Assembly: GCA_020725265.1 (NCBI GenBank)
Contig: DYFK01000022.1
Span: 1 to 55,383, forward strand
Direction of reading: 5' to 3'
Length of the DNA: 55,383 bases
DNA from: Hydrogenophilus sp.
Lineage (GTDB): Bacteria; Pseudomonadota; Gammaproteobacteria; Burkholderiales; Thiobacillaceae
Shown here: piece by piece, positions 7,492-16,210 of the stretch
Position numbering within the stretch: position 1 is the stretch's first letter
How the letters are laid out: every line of letters starts with the position of its first letter
Made by a program: the position numbers and the translations under genes
Notes under the pieces: model-generated
Told to the model about the DNA's origin: nothing
The model's input: the letters and a program-made list of their open reading frames with translations, nothing else
The model's database searches: none

Positions 7492-8596
7492 TCACACCCC
7501 CTGCTTCAGGCTGGCCTCGATGAAGTCGTCGAGGTCGCCGTCGAGCACGGCCTGGGTGTTGCCGACTTCGTGATTGGTGCGCAAGTCCTTGATCCGGCTC
7601 TGGTCGAGCACGTAGGAACGAATCTGATGACCCCAGCCGATGTCGGTCTTGCTGTCCTCCAGTTTCTGTTGCTCGGCCTGGCGCTTGCGCAGTTCGGCCT
7701 CGAACAGGCGCGATTTCAGCATGGCCATCGCCTCGGCCTTGTTCTTGTGCTGGGAGCGGTCGTTCTGGCACTGCACGACGATATTGGTGGGCAGGTGGGT
7801 GATGCGCACCGCGGAATCGGTCTTGTTGATGTGCTGACCGCCGGCGCCGGAGGCGCGGTAGGTGTCGATGCGCAGGTCGGCGGGGTTGATCTCGATCTCG
7901 ATGGAGTCGTCGACCTCGGGGTAGACGAACACGCTGGAGAACGAGGTGTGCCGGCGGGCGTTGGAATCGAACGGCGATTTGCGCACCAGCCGATGCACGC
8001 CGGTTTCGGTGCGCAGGTAACCGTAGGCGTATTCGCCGCTGAATTTGAGCGTGGCGGATTTCAGGCCGGCGACCTCGCCCTCGGACTCCTCCAGGATTTC
8101 GACCTTGAAGCCGCGCCGTTCGCCATAGCGGACGTACATGCGTTCGAGCATGCCGGCCCAGTCCTGGGCCTCGGTGCCGCCGGAGCCGGCCTGGATGTCG
8201 ATGAAGCAGTTGGCGGCGTCCATCTCGCCGGAGAACATGCGCCGGAACTCCAGTTCGGCGACCCGTCGTTCCAGGTCGGCGGCGTCGGCTTCGACGGCTT
8301 CCAGGGTTTCGTCGTCATCCTCGGCGTTGGCCAGCTCGAACAGGTCGCGGGCATCGGCCAGACCCTTGCCGATGCTGTCCAGATTGAGCACCACGTCTTC
8401 CAGCGCCTTGCGTTCGCGGCCCAGATCCTGGGCCTGTTTGGCGTCGTTCCAGATGGCCGGGTCTTCCAGCAGGCGGACGACCTCGGTCAGGCGGTCATGC
8501 TTGCCAGGGTAGTCAAAGATACCCCCGTAATTCGTCGGCGCGGCGCGCCAGGTCGGCAAGGGAGGCTTCGATCTGATTGAGGCGTTCGGCTTCCAT
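7492..8596 (-). CDS. prfB: Peptide chain release factor 2 (programmed +1 frameshift)
   Basis: RF2 ends translation at UGA and UAA codons. The protein is read in two segments: 8596-8516 encodes [16 protein letters not shown]... up to RGYL, then ribosomes skip one base at the in-frame TGA (8515-8513) and continue at GAC (8514-8512) to 7492, giving about 368 residues in all. The stop-recognition tripeptide SPF and the catalytic GGQ (in [10 protein letters not shown]) are both present. The frameshift is the well-known autoregulation of RF2 level and not a mutation. Upstream on the same strand is the hemerythrin gene 48 bases away; downstream are the Mre11/Rad50-like genes. The usual partner lysS is not adjacent. 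Confidence 0.97.
8512..8530 (-). promoter_or_regulatory. RF2 programmed frameshift signal
   Basis: On the minus strand the sequence reads CGGGGGTATCTTTGAC: an internal Shine-Dalgarno-like GGGGG three bases before the CTT-TGA-C slippery site. This matches the classical prfB recoding element. Low RF2 prolongs the pause at TGA and favours the +1 slip. Confidence 0.95.
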
Positions 8597-8628
8597 TCTG
8601 GTATTCCCGGTACGGCTGAAAGCCGGCG

Positions 8629-8657
8629 ATTATAGCGCCCGCCCTTATTCGAAGTTG
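8629..8657 (-). promoter_or_regulatory. Candidate prfB promoter
   Basis: A perfect TATAAT occurs on the minus strand (8634-8629), 33 bases before the prfB start. A poor -35 (CAACTT) lies 17 bases further up, inside the end of the hemerythrin gene. It could give prfB expression separate from upstream genes. Confidence 0.35.
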
Positions 8658-9094
8658 GGCGGCAGTTTGCGCAGGTAAGGCTCCATGCGCTTGTCGTCCT
8701 TGAGCACGTGGTCGAGCACCCATTCGCGCAGCAGCATCATGATGCGCTGGGTGATCATCTCGCGTTCGCCATCGACCAGACTGCCGTCCTTGCAGTGCTG
8801 ATGGAACTCCCGGATGTCCTGTTCGAGTTCGCCGATGTGTTCCAGGATTTTCCGGTGGATGTCCTGGTGCGAGCCGCTTTGCGGATACAGCGCCTTCTTC
8901 TGGATGCTTTCCTCGCGCTGGAAATGGAAATGCGTGTAGGCCACCAGTTGCTGGACGAACACCAGCATGGCGTCGACGTCTTCCTCGTGCTTGAGCGCCA
9001 GTTCGATCGAATTGATCAGACAGAACAGATAGCGGTGGTCCTGATCGATCAGGTCGTTGCCGACACTCATTTGTTCGCGCCAGATGATCGGCAT
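8645..9094 (-). CDS. Bacteriohemerythrin
   Basis: This 149-residue single-domain O2-binding protein carries a non-haem di-iron site. All expected ligands are visible: H20 (DQDH), H57 and E61 (HFQREE), H76 and H80 (SHQDIH), and H129 with D134 (DHVLKDD). There is no signal peptide, so it is cytoplasmic. Family roles are oxygen storage, delivery or sensing in microaerobic or motile bacteria. A strong GGAG precedes the ATG. It follows the MgtC-like gene by 37 bases and precedes prfB on the same strand. Confidence 0.93.
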   Translation of the reverse strand: MPIIWREQMSVGNDLIDQDHRYLFCLINSIELALKHEEDVDAMLVFVQQLVAYTHFHFQREESIQKKALYPQSGSHQDIHRKILEHIGELEQDIREFHQHCKDGSLVDGEREMITQRIMMLLREWVLDHVLKDDKRMEPYLRKLPPNFE

Positions 9095-9131
9095 GTCTTC
9101 TCCTTGGTGGGGGCGGGCTGCCCGCTCCGGT

Positions 9132-10376
9132 TCAGGCCAGCCACCAGCCGGCGATCAGGCCGGCCGCGACCATGGCCATGCCCGGCAGTACCCGCCGCGC
9201 CAGTTCGCGGCCGCCGATGGCGTAGACGAGGCCGCCCTTGAACACGAGGTTGGCGAGCGCGGCGAGCAGGATGGCGGTGATCACCTGATGCGCTTGCAGG
9301 CCGCCGAGTCCGAACAGGCGCAGGCTGGACAGGGTGATGGCGTCGACGTCGGTGAGACCGGAGACCAGGGCGACCACGTAGACGCCCTGGCTGCCGACCA
9401 GATCGGTCAGCCAGGCGGACGCGAACAATACCGCGGCGTAGAGCAGACCGAAGGTCAGGGCCGCGCGGATTTCGGTCGGGTTCTTCATGTCCAGGACCGG
9501 CGTGTCGGCCTGCCGGCCCAGCCGCCGCCACAGCAGCCAGAGCATGCCCATGCCGGCGACCGTGCCGGTCGTGAACAGGATGGCCGCCGGCGTCAGCAGG
9601 CTCGGGGTCAGCACCATCACCAGCACCAGCAGACGGATCAGCACCACCACGTTGGCCATCAGGATGACCAGCGCGGCCATGTCGAGCAGGCCGGGATCGT
9701 CGCGGCCGTGGCGGGAAAAGGCGAGCGTGGTGGCGGTGCTGGAGGCGATGCCGCCGAACAGGCCGGTCAGCAGCGAGCCATGCTTCTGCCCGGCGATGCG
9801 CAGCGCCGCGTAGCCGGCCAGCGACAACCCGGAAATGAGCACCACCATCCACCAGATCTGGTAGGGATTGAGCGCGTCGTAGGGGCCGAAGTCGCGGTTT
9901 GGCAGGATCGGCAGGATGACGAAGGAAAGCACCGCGAACTGGAGGATCGATACCAGGTCGCGCCGGGTCAGGCTGCGCGAGACGCCGCGCAGCTCCGGCT
10001 TGAAGTAGAGCAGGGCGGTGACCAGGATGGCCAGGGTGACGGCGAGCTGTTCCATGCCGTACCAGACCATGGCGCCGAGGCCGTAGCAGACCACCACGGC
10101 GGCGATGGTGGTGGTGCCGGGATCGTCGTCGCCGTCGTTCCTGAAGTGCGCGGCCACCATCATGCCGCCCATCACCAGCAGGCCGGCGCCCAGCATCCAG
10201 GGCTCGCCGGTGCGCGACGACATCATGGCGCCGATGGCGCCGGCCAGCGCGACCAGCGAGAAGGTGCGCAGGCCGGCCTTGGCCGAGGGCGTGCGCTCGC
10301 GTTCCAGGCCGATCAGCAGGCCGATGGCCAGGCTGGTCAGGTAGGGATGCAGGGTGGCGAAGGCGTCGGTCAGCAT
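9132..10376 (-). CDS. MgtC/SapB-family (DUF4010) integral membrane protein
   Basis: This 414-residue protein has roughly eleven hydrophobic segments. The N-terminal SLAIGLLIGLERER motif is typical of MgtC/SapB proteins, and the longer C-terminal half matches the architecture named DUF4010. Its location is the inner membrane. The biochemical role is unknown; MgtC relatives affect growth at low Mg2+ and ATP synthase activity, but that should not be transferred directly. The ATG lies 32 bases after the GST-like gene, suggesting one transcript with it and the hemerythrin gene. Confidence 0.8.
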   Translation of the reverse strand: MLTDAFATLHPYLTSLAIGLLIGLERERTPSAKAGLRTFSLVALAGAIGAMMSSRTGEPWMLGAGLLVMGGMMVAAHFRNDGDDDPGTTTIAAVVVCYGLGAMVWYGMEQLAVTLAILVTALLYFKPELRGVSRSLTRRDLVSILQFAVLSFVILPILPNRDFGPYDALNPYQIWWMVVLISGLSLAGYAALRIAGQKHGSLLTGLFGGIASSTATTLAFSRHGRDDPGLLDMAALVILMANVVVLIRLLVLVMVLTPSLLTPAAILFTTGTVAGMGMLWLLWRRLGRQADTPVLDMKNPTEIRAALTFGLLYAAVLFASAWLTDLVGSQGVYVVALVSGLTDVDAITLSSLRLFGLGGLQAHQVITAILLAALANLVFKGGLVYAIGGRELARRVLPGMAMVAAGLIAGWWLA

Positions 10377-10408
10377 GCCGGAATTATGGACAATTCCGGT
10401 GGCGCCGT

Positions 10409-11017
10409 TCAGCCGACCGGGACAGTGTCCTTGAACGGCGGCCGCTGCATCAGGCGGTCATAGAGTTCGGACAGGTTGGGATGGGCGCGCCGCCAGTCGA
10501 TCTCCGGGAAACGGAATTCCAGGTAACCGAGCGCGCAGCCGACCGCGATGTCGGCCAGGGTGAAGGTTTCGCCGGCGCACCAGCTCTGCTGCCCGAGCTC
10601 GTCGCTCATGGTCTTCAGGCCGGCGTTGACCTTGGTCATCTGCCGGCGGATCCAGTCCGGATTCTGCTGGCCGGTGGGCCGCTTCTTTTCCATGAAGATC
10701 AGGGCGGCGGCGTCGCAGACGCCATCGGCCAGGGCTTCCCAACGCTTGACCGCGATGCGCGGCCGCGCGTCCTTGGGCAGGACATGGCCGGCCGGACTGA
10801 CGTTGTCCAGGTACTCGACGATGACCCGGGAATCGAACAGGCTCTTGTCGTCGTCCACGACCCAGACCGGCACCTTGCCGAGCGGGTTGTAGGCGGGCAC
10901 CTGGCTATCGTCGTTCCAGGGCACGTCGACGACGAATTCGTACTCGATGAACTTCTCGGCGGCGACGATGCGGACCTTGCGCACGAAGGGGCTGGTCAGG
11001 GAACCGATGAGCTTCAT
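10409..11017 (-). CDS. Glutathione S-transferase family protein (YibF-like)
   Basis: This 202-residue protein has an N-terminal thioredoxin-like GST domain (KLIGSLTSPFVRKVRI, with S9/P10 near the expected glutathione-binding serine, and a NPLGKVPVW cis-Pro loop). The all-helical C-terminal GST domain follows (FTLADIAVG). ATG 11017 is chosen because the conserved MKLIGS strand starts there; a GTG at 11029 would add four residues. A TAGAAT box (minus strand, 11065-11060) about 43 bases upstream could be a -10. The substrate is unknown. Confidence 0.85.
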   Translation of the reverse strand: MKLIGSLTSPFVRKVRIVAAEKFIEYEFVVDVPWNDDSQVPAYNPLGKVPVWVVDDDKSLFDSRVIVEYLDNVSPAGHVLPKDARPRIAVKRWEALADGVCDAAALIFMEKKRPTGQQNPDWIRRQMTKVNAGLKTMSDELGQQSWCAGETFTLADIAVGCALGYLEFRFPEIDWRRAHPNLSELYDRLMQRPPFKDTVPVG

Positions 11018-11090
11018 TCTCAGCGACACGGGATCGGGTTTTCCATGTAAGGGGGCGCGATTCTAGCAAGACTTGCCGGCGGGATTCGTG

Positions 11091-12509
11091 TCACGCCTCG
11101 GCCAACGCGGCGAGTGCGCCCGGCCAGGCGGAATCGAATCGGCGCAGCGTTTCCTCGCGGCCGAGCAGGACCAGGATGCGGTCGATCGACGGCGTCTGCG
11201 CGGTGCCGAACAGCACCAGCCGCAACGGCATGCCGATCTGGCCCATCTTCAGGCCGTGCGCCTGGGCGGTGTCCTTGATCAGCTGGTTCAACGTCGGCGC
11301 GTCCCACGCGGTTTCGGCGAAGGCGGTCCGCAGTTGCTCGAACGCGGGCACCGCCTGGGAAGTCAGCTTGGCCCGGAACTCGGCGGGATCGGCCAGCGTT
11401 TGCCGGTAGTAGACATGCAGCGCGTCGACCAGCTCGACCAGGGTGCTCGCGCGTTCCTTGAGCAGGCCGATCAGCGCGTCCAGGTCGGGACCGGTGGCCG
11501 GGTCGATGCCCTGCGCGGCGAGTCCCGGCCGCGCCAGATCGGCGAGCCGGCCGTCATCGGCTTCCTTCAGGTACTGCTGGTTCAGCCAGGTCAGCTTGGC
11601 GGCGTCGAAGCGGGCGGCGGAGTGGCTGACGTGGCCGACGTCGAACCATTCGACGAACTGGTCGAGGCTGAACTTCTCCTCGTCGCCATGGCTCCAGCCC
11701 AGCCGGGCCAGGTAGTTGAGCAGGGCCTCGGGCAGGAAACCTTCATCCCGGTACTGGAGCACCGATACCGCGCCATGGCGCTTGGACAGGCGCTGGCCGT
11801 CCTGACCGAGGATCATCGGTACGTGCGCGTAGGTCGGGATGGGCGCGCCCAGTGCCTTGAGGATGTTGATCTGACGCGGCGTGTTGTTGACGTGGTCGTC
11901 GCCGCGGACGACGTGGCTGATGCGCATGTCCCAGTCGTCGACGACGACGCCGAAGTTGTAGGTGGGCACGCCGTCGCCACGCACGATGACGAGATCGTCG
12001 AGCTCGGCGTTGGCCACCGTGATCGGGCCCTTGATCATGTCGTGGAAGGTGATTTCTCCGTCGCGCGGGGTCTTGAAGCGGATCACCGGCGTCACCCCGG
12101 CCGGCGGCGCGGGCAGGGTCTTGCCCGGCTCCGGCCGCCAGCGCCCGTCGTAACGCGGCTTCTCGCCGCGCGCCATCTGGGCTTCGCGCATCGTCTCCAG
12201 CTCTTCCTTGCTGGCGTAGCAGTAATAGGCGTGGCCGGCTTCGAGCAACTGGTCGACCACCGCCTTGTAACGCTCCATGCGTCGCATCTGGTAGTAGGGG
12301 CCTTCATCCCAGTCGAGGCCGAGCCAGGCCATGCCGTCGAGGATGGCCTGAACCGAGGCCTGGGTCGAGCGTTCCAGATCGGTGTCCTCGATGCGCAGCA
12401 CGAATTCGCCGCCCATCTTGCGGGCGAACGCCCAGGAGAACAGCGCGGTGCGGGCGCCGCCGATGTGCAGATAGCCGGTGGGGGAGGGGGCGAAACGGGT
12501 GCGGACCAT
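11091..12509 (-). CDS. gltX: Glutamyl-tRNA synthetase
   Basis: This class I synthetase charges tRNA-Glu, and in bacteria lacking GlnRS also tRNA-Gln. The HIGH-type signature is HIGG at residues 15-18 within FAPSPTGYLHIGG, and the KMSKS-type loop is LSKRHG. The 472-aa length is normal. ATG 12509 gives the canonical MVRTRFAPSPTG start; the open frame upstream to 12644 is not protein-like and overlaps the divergent tRNA promoter. A TAAAAT box on the minus strand at 12549-12544 is a plausible -10. The gene heads a leftward run continuing into the GST-like gene 73 bases away. Confidence 0.97.
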   Translation of the reverse strand: MVRTRFAPSPTGYLHIGGARTALFSWAFARKMGGEFVLRIEDTDLERSTQASVQAILDGMAWLGLDWDEGPYYQMRRMERYKAVVDQLLEAGHAYYCYASKEELETMREAQMARGEKPRYDGRWRPEPGKTLPAPPAGVTPVIRFKTPRDGEITFHDMIKGPITVANAELDDLVIVRGDGVPTYNFGVVVDDWDMRISHVVRGDDHVNNTPRQINILKALGAPIPTYAHVPMILGQDGQRLSKRHGAVSVLQYRDEGFLPEALLNYLARLGWSHGDEEKFSLDQFVEWFDVGHVSHSAARFDAAKLTWLNQQYLKEADDGRLADLARPGLAAQGIDPATGPDLDALIGLLKERASTLVELVDALHVYYRQTLADPAEFRAKLTSQAVPAFEQLRTAFAETAWDAPTLNQLIKDTAQAHGLKMGQIGMPLRLVLFGTAQTPSIDRILVLLGREETLRRFDSAWPGALAALAEA

Positions 12510-12543
12510 GTTCGGACCAATGCGGGAAGCGGAAAGGGGCGCG

Positions 12544-12573
12544 ATTTTACTGGAAAGCGCGCGCCGCTCCGAA
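12544..12573 (-). promoter_or_regulatory. Candidate gltX promoter
   Basis: On the minus strand, TTCGGA (12573-12568) and TAAAAT (12549-12544) are separated by 18 bases. A GC-rich stretch follows the -10, as in stringently controlled promoters. The -35 is poor. Confidence 0.35.
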
Positions 12574-12640
12574 CCGGGGGCGGACGAAAAAGGCTTTGAC
12601 CGGGCCATCGCCGGTTCATTAAAATGCGCGCCGCTCCGAA
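12559..12640 (+). repeat. 15-bp direct repeat flanking the tRNA-Val promoter
   Basis: GCGCGCCGCTCCGAA occurs exactly at 12559-12573 and again at 12626-12640, 67 bases apart. The second copy lies directly behind the tRNA -10 box. No function is known. Confidence 0.6.
12596..12625 (+). promoter_or_regulatory. Promoter of tRNA-Val
   Basis: TTGACC (12596-12601) and TAAAAT (12620-12625) are separated by 18 bases. A GC-rich discriminator (GCGCGCC) follows, typical of stable-RNA promoters. The tRNA begins 27 bases after the -10. Confidence 0.7.
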
Positions 12641-12652
12641 GCAACTCGGCGC

Positions 12653-12727
12653 GGGCAGTTAGCTCAGCGGTAGAGCACCGCCTTCACACGGCGGGGGTCA
12701 CAGGTTCGAACCCCGTACTGCCCACCA
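12653..12727 (+). tRNA. tRNA-Val (anticodon CAC)
   Basis: A complete cloverleaf can be drawn. The acceptor stem is GGGCAGT/ACTGCCC, and the D arm is present (AGCTCAGCGGTAGAGC). The anticodon stem is CCGCC/GGCGG around loop TTCACAC, and the T arm contains GGTTCGAACCC. CCA is encoded at 12725-12727. The CAC anticodon reads GTG, which suits this GTG-rich genome. Confidence 0.97.
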
Positions 12728-12752
12728 GATTGTCCAGCAAGCACGGAAGATT

Positions 12753-12785
12753 ACGGCGACCCGCGAGGTCGCCGTTTCTGTTTTC
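12753..12785 (+). terminator. Intrinsic terminator after tRNA-Val
   Basis: ACGGCGACC (12753-12761) and GGTCGCCGT (12767-12775) form a perfect 9-bp stem with a CGCGA loop, followed by TTCTGTTTTC. It lies 26 bases after the tRNA and before the convergent recJ end. Confidence 0.8.
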
Positions 12786-12827
12786 GGGCTTCGCGGCAAG
12801 CCCATGGCGAACACGCCGCGCAAACAC

Positions 12828-14537
12828 TCAACCACTCGCCAGCGCGGCCCAGTCGGTGACGTTGGCCTGTAGGGTTTTCCTGCCGTTCCATTCGTTGACT
12901 TCCAGCCGGTACACCGCCTGGATGCCGGCCGGCAATGGTTCGGACTGATGGAACAGGATGGCGTCGGCGAGGATGCCGTGGCCGCCATCGAGACCGGCCA
13001 GTCCGAGCTTGAGATGCTTGTCGCCGACCAGTCGCTGACTCTGTACCCGGAACGCGCCATGGAAGGCCGGGGCCGGGAATCCCTGGCCCCAGACCTCGCC
13101 ACGCAGGAGTTCGGCGTTGGCGAGGGTGAACGCGCCGGCGTCCAGTTCGCCGTCGGTTTCGATCACCCGGGTCAGGTCGGCTTCGCTCAGGCTGGCGCGG
13201 GCGACCGTCTCGAAATGCCCGGCGAATTCCTCCAGGCGGTCGCGCGCCAGCGTCAATCCGGCGGCCGCCGCGTGGCCGCCGAACTTGTGGATCAGACCGG
13301 GCGCGCGCCGGTCGATCGCGTCGAGCGCGTCGCGCAGGTGCAGGCCGGGAATCGAGCGCCCGGAGCCGCGCAGCAGGCCATCGCCGGCGTCGGCGAAGAT
13401 CAGCGTCGGCCGATGATGTCGTTCCTTCAGGCGCGCGGCGAGCAGGCCGACCACGCCTTGATGCCAGCCGGGGTCGAACAGGGTCAGGCTGGCGCCGTCG
13501 GTGACTTCGATGCCATCGAGCAGCGCTTCGGCCTGGCCGCGCATGTCGGCTTCGATCTCGCGCCGTTCGCGATTGAGCCGGTCGAGCTCGCCGGCCAGGG
13601 CTTGCGCGCGCGCCGGGTCGTCGCTGAGCAGGCATTCGATGCCGACGGTCATGTCGGCGAGCCGGCCGGCGGCGTTCAGACGCGGGCCGACGACGAAGCC
13701 GAGATCGTCGGCCCGCGCCTGTTCGGCGCCGCGCCCGGCGGCCGCGAACAGCGCCTGGATGCCCGGTCGGGCGCGGCCTTCGCGCATGCGCCGCAGGCCC
13801 TGGGCGACCAGCAGCCGGTTGTTGGCGTCGAGCCGGACCACGTCGGCGACGGTGCCGAGCGCGACCAGATCGAGCAATTCCGCCAGATTGGGTTCGGCGC
13901 GTCCGCTGAAGCGGCCGCGCCGGCGCAGTTCGGCCCGCGTCGCCATGAGCACGTAGAACATCACGCCGACGCCGGCCAGATGCTTGCTCGGGAAGGCGCA
14001 ACCGGGCTGGTTGGGGTTGACGATGAGGGCTTCCGGCAGGCTGTCGCCGGGCAGGTGGTGGTCGGTGATCAGGACTTCGATACCGAGTCCGCGCGCGGCG
14101 TCGACGCCGGCATGGGCGGCGATGCCGTTGTCGACGGTGATCAGCAGGTCGGGCTTGCGCGCGGCCGCCAGCGCGACGATCTCCGGTGACAGGCCATAGC
14201 CGTATTCGAAACGGTTGGGCACCAGGAATCCGATTTCCGCGCCGAGCGCGCGCAGGCCGGCCACCGCGAGCGTGCTGGCGGTGGCGCCATCGGCGTCGTA
14301 GTCGCCGACCACCAGCAGTTGGTCGCCACGCTCGATGGCGTCGGCCAGCCGGGCGCCGGCCGCCGTCGCGTTCTTCATGGCTTCGAATGGCAGCAGTTCG
14401 GTCAGGCGGGTCTTGAGCTGGCTGGGGTCGTCAATACCGCGCGCGGCGTACAGACGGGCCAGCAGGGTGGGCAGCCCGGCCGCGCGCAGGCGGTGTTCGA
14501 TGTCGGCGCGCGGCGCGCGGGGGAGCAGATTCAGCAT
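12828..14537 (-). CDS. recJ: Single-stranded-DNA-specific exonuclease RecJ
   Basis: This DHH-family 5'-3' exonuclease acts in recombination and mismatch repair. Metal-binding motifs are visible: DYDADG at about residues 79-84, a later DNG, and DHH (ITDHHLPGD) at about 158-160. The DHHA1 and C-terminal OB-type regions follow, and the 569-aa length is normal. The ATG lies 59 bases from the divergent ferredoxin-fusion gene, and a TAATAT box lies only a few bases upstream of the start, so the leader would be very short. It is convergent with tRNA-Val. Confidence 0.97.
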   Translation of the reverse strand: MLNLLPRAPRADIEHRLRAAGLPTLLARLYAARGIDDPSQLKTRLTELLPFEAMKNATAAGARLADAIERGDQLLVVGDYDADGATASTLAVAGLRALGAEIGFLVPNRFEYGYGLSPEIVALAAARKPDLLITVDNGIAAHAGVDAARGLGIEVLITDHHLPGDSLPEALIVNPNQPGCAFPSKHLAGVGVMFYVLMATRAELRRRGRFSGRAEPNLAELLDLVALGTVADVVRLDANNRLLVAQGLRRMREGRARPGIQALFAAAGRGAEQARADDLGFVVGPRLNAAGRLADMTVGIECLLSDDPARAQALAGELDRLNRERREIEADMRGQAEALLDGIEVTDGASLTLFDPGWHQGVVGLLAARLKERHHRPTLIFADAGDGLLRGSGRSIPGLHLRDALDAIDRRAPGLIHKFGGHAAAAGLTLARDRLEEFAGHFETVARASLSEADLTRVIETDGELDAGAFTLANAELLRGEVWGQGFPAPAFHGAFRVQSQRLVGDKHLKLGLAGLDGGHGILADAILFHQSEPLPAGIQAVYRLEVNEWNGRKTLQANVTDWAALASG

Positions 14538-14560
14538 GTCCGAATATTACAGGGCGCTGT

Positions 14561-14589
14561 TTGGTATGCCCCGGGCGCTTGGCTAAGAT
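14561..14589 (+). promoter_or_regulatory. Candidate promoter giving a leaderless transcript
   Basis: TTGGTA (14561-14566) and TAAGAT (14584-14589) are separated by 17 bases. The expected transcription start, about seven bases on, coincides with the ATG at 14597, so the mRNA would be leaderless or nearly so. Confidence 0.4.
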
Positions 14590-14596
14590 GCGGTAC

Positions 14597-16084
14597 ATGT
14601 CGCATCTGCTGCCACTCTCCCGCGTTGCCCGTCTGGTCGGCCAGCCCCGCTCGACGATCCAGCGCATGATCCACGACGGCGAGCTGGATACCTTCGACGG
14701 CATGGTCGACATGAACGAACTGCTGCGGGTGTTTCCCGATGTCCGCTGGGAGGACGATGGCGAATTCCGGCGCGTCGAGGAAATCAAGGAGAAGGCGTTC
14801 GCCAGGCGCGTCTACGAACGCGCCCTGCCCGGCAAGGAGGTGCTGGCCGAGCGCCTGCACGAGCTGGGCCGGGAGTTCGCCGCCGCCAAATCGCTGCTGT
14901 TGCACTACGATCGGGTGCATCGTTTCCTGGACGACAAGCTCGATGATCTCGCCGAACGCGCCGGCGTCGACGCGGTGGCGACGCTGCGGCACTGGCTACG
15001 GACGGAATTGGAGGCCGCGCCCGACGAGGCGGCGCGCGCCGAGGCATTGCTGGCCCAGGAGAGCGTCATGCGCATCATGTCCGCGACCGTGACGGTGCGG
15101 CCGTCCGGTCACGAGTTTTTCGTGGAAGGCAACGACACCATTCTGGAAGCGGCCCTGCGCGCCGGCATTCCACTCAATTACGGATGCAGCAACGGCAATT
15201 GCGGCGAGTGCCGGGCGCGGCTGTTGTCCGGGCAGGTCAGCAAGTCGCATCCGCACGATTACGTGCTCAAGGAATCGGAAAAGGCCGACGGCGTCATCCT
15301 GATGTGTTCGTACACCGCGGTTTCCGACGTGGTCGTGGAAGCCGGCGTCGCCGGCGCCGAGGATATCCCGGTCCAGCGCGTCCAGACCCGCGTCAAGGCG
15401 GTCGAACGGCTCAACGAGCACATGGTCGCCCTGCGTCTGACCACGCCGCGCAGCAGGCGCCTGCGTTTCCTTGCCGGCCAGCATGTCACCGCTTCCATCG
15501 GCGGCGACGCCGGCGAATATCACGTCGCCAGTTGCCCTTGCGACGATCGTCAGCTCACCCTGCACGTCCGCCGCGACAACCGGCCGTTCGCGCGCCGGGT
15601 GTTCGAGGATCTGCGCAAGGAGGACACGGTCGACATCGAAGGGCCGGGCGGCCGCTTCGTGTTCAGCCTGGAATCGCGGCGCAGCCCGGTATTCATCGCC
15701 TGGGAAGACGGTTTCGCGCCGATCAAGAGCCTGATCGAGCATGCCATGTCACTGGAAATCAGCGAGGCCATGCACCTGTACTGGATCGCCGCGGCGGTCG
15801 ATGCCGGCGGCGCCGACCATTACCGCGACAATCTCTGCCGGTCCTGGGCGGATGCCTACGACAATTTTTTCTACACGCCGCTGTCCGCCGACGACGGCCT
15901 GGCCACGCTGGTCGAGCGCGTGCTCGCCGCCCATGCCAACCTGAGCCGCGTCGATCTGTACGTCGCCGCGCCGCGCCCCCTGCTCGACGCCATCCGCGAG
16001 GCCGCGCTGGCGCGTGGCCTGGCCTTGCGGGGCTGGCATGGCGAAGTGATCGAACCATTTCCCGGAGCGCCCGCTACGGGTTGA
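14597..16084 (+). CDS. HTH - 2Fe-2S ferredoxin - FNR-like fusion protein
   Basis: This 495-residue protein has three parts. Residues 1-50 look like a MerR/excisionase-type helix-turn-helix (SRVARLVGQPRSTIQRMI), followed by a helical segment to about 155. Residues 163-255 are a plant-type ferredoxin with ligands C197, C202, C205 and C237. Residues 258-490 have the shape of a ferredoxin-NADP reductase domain. The usual flavin motif RxYS is GEYH at 306-309, and the usual nucleotide motif GGTGxAP is WEDGFAP at 369-375, so cofactor binding may differ or be lost. The gene lies 126 bases upstream of sdhC on the same strand, which suggests a link to succinate dehydrogenase or its regulation. ATG 14597 is chosen; ATG 14588 is also in frame. 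Function unknown. Confidence 0.75.
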   Translation: MSHLLPLSRVARLVGQPRSTIQRMIHDGELDTFDGMVDMNELLRVFPDVRWEDDGEFRRVEEIKEKAFARRVYERALPGKEVLAERLHELGREFAAAKSLLLHYDRVHRFLDDKLDDLAERAGVDAVATLRHWLRTELEAAPDEAARAEALLAQESVMRIMSATVTVRPSGHEFFVEGNDTILEAALRAGIPLNYGCSNGNCGECRARLLSGQVSKSHPHDYVLKESEKADGVILMCSYTAVSDVVVEAGVAGAEDIPVQRVQTRVKAVERLNEHMVALRLTTPRSRRLRFLAGQHVTASIGGDAGEYHVASCPCDDRQLTLHVRRDNRPFARRVFEDLRKEDTVDIEGPGGRFVFSLESRRSPVFIAWEDGFAPIKSLIEHAMSLEISEAMHLYWIAAAVDAGGADHYRDNLCRSWADAYDNFFYTPLSADDGLATLVERVLAAHANLSRVDLYVAAPRPLLDAIREAALARGLALRGWHGEVIEPFPGAPATG

Positions 16085-16210
16085 TTGTGCGCCGCAATAG
16101 GCGTTCAATACCCGCGTCCGATCGGCAATGCGCGCGCCGGCCGGGCCGCCCGGCGGAAGTCGTTCCGCGCGTGTCAGTTTCGTGTCAGATGGGTGTGTGA
16201 GGATGCGGAC

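Noticed and set aside
8513-8515. In-frame TGA near the start of prfB read as a pseudogene mutation
   Set aside because: It sits in the exact programmed frameshift context of RF2 (internal Shine-Dalgarno, CTT-TGA-C).
12510-12644. N-terminal extension of gltX by 45 residues
   Set aside because: The extension is not protein-like, overlaps the divergent tRNA promoter, and the family starts at MVRTRFAPSPTG.
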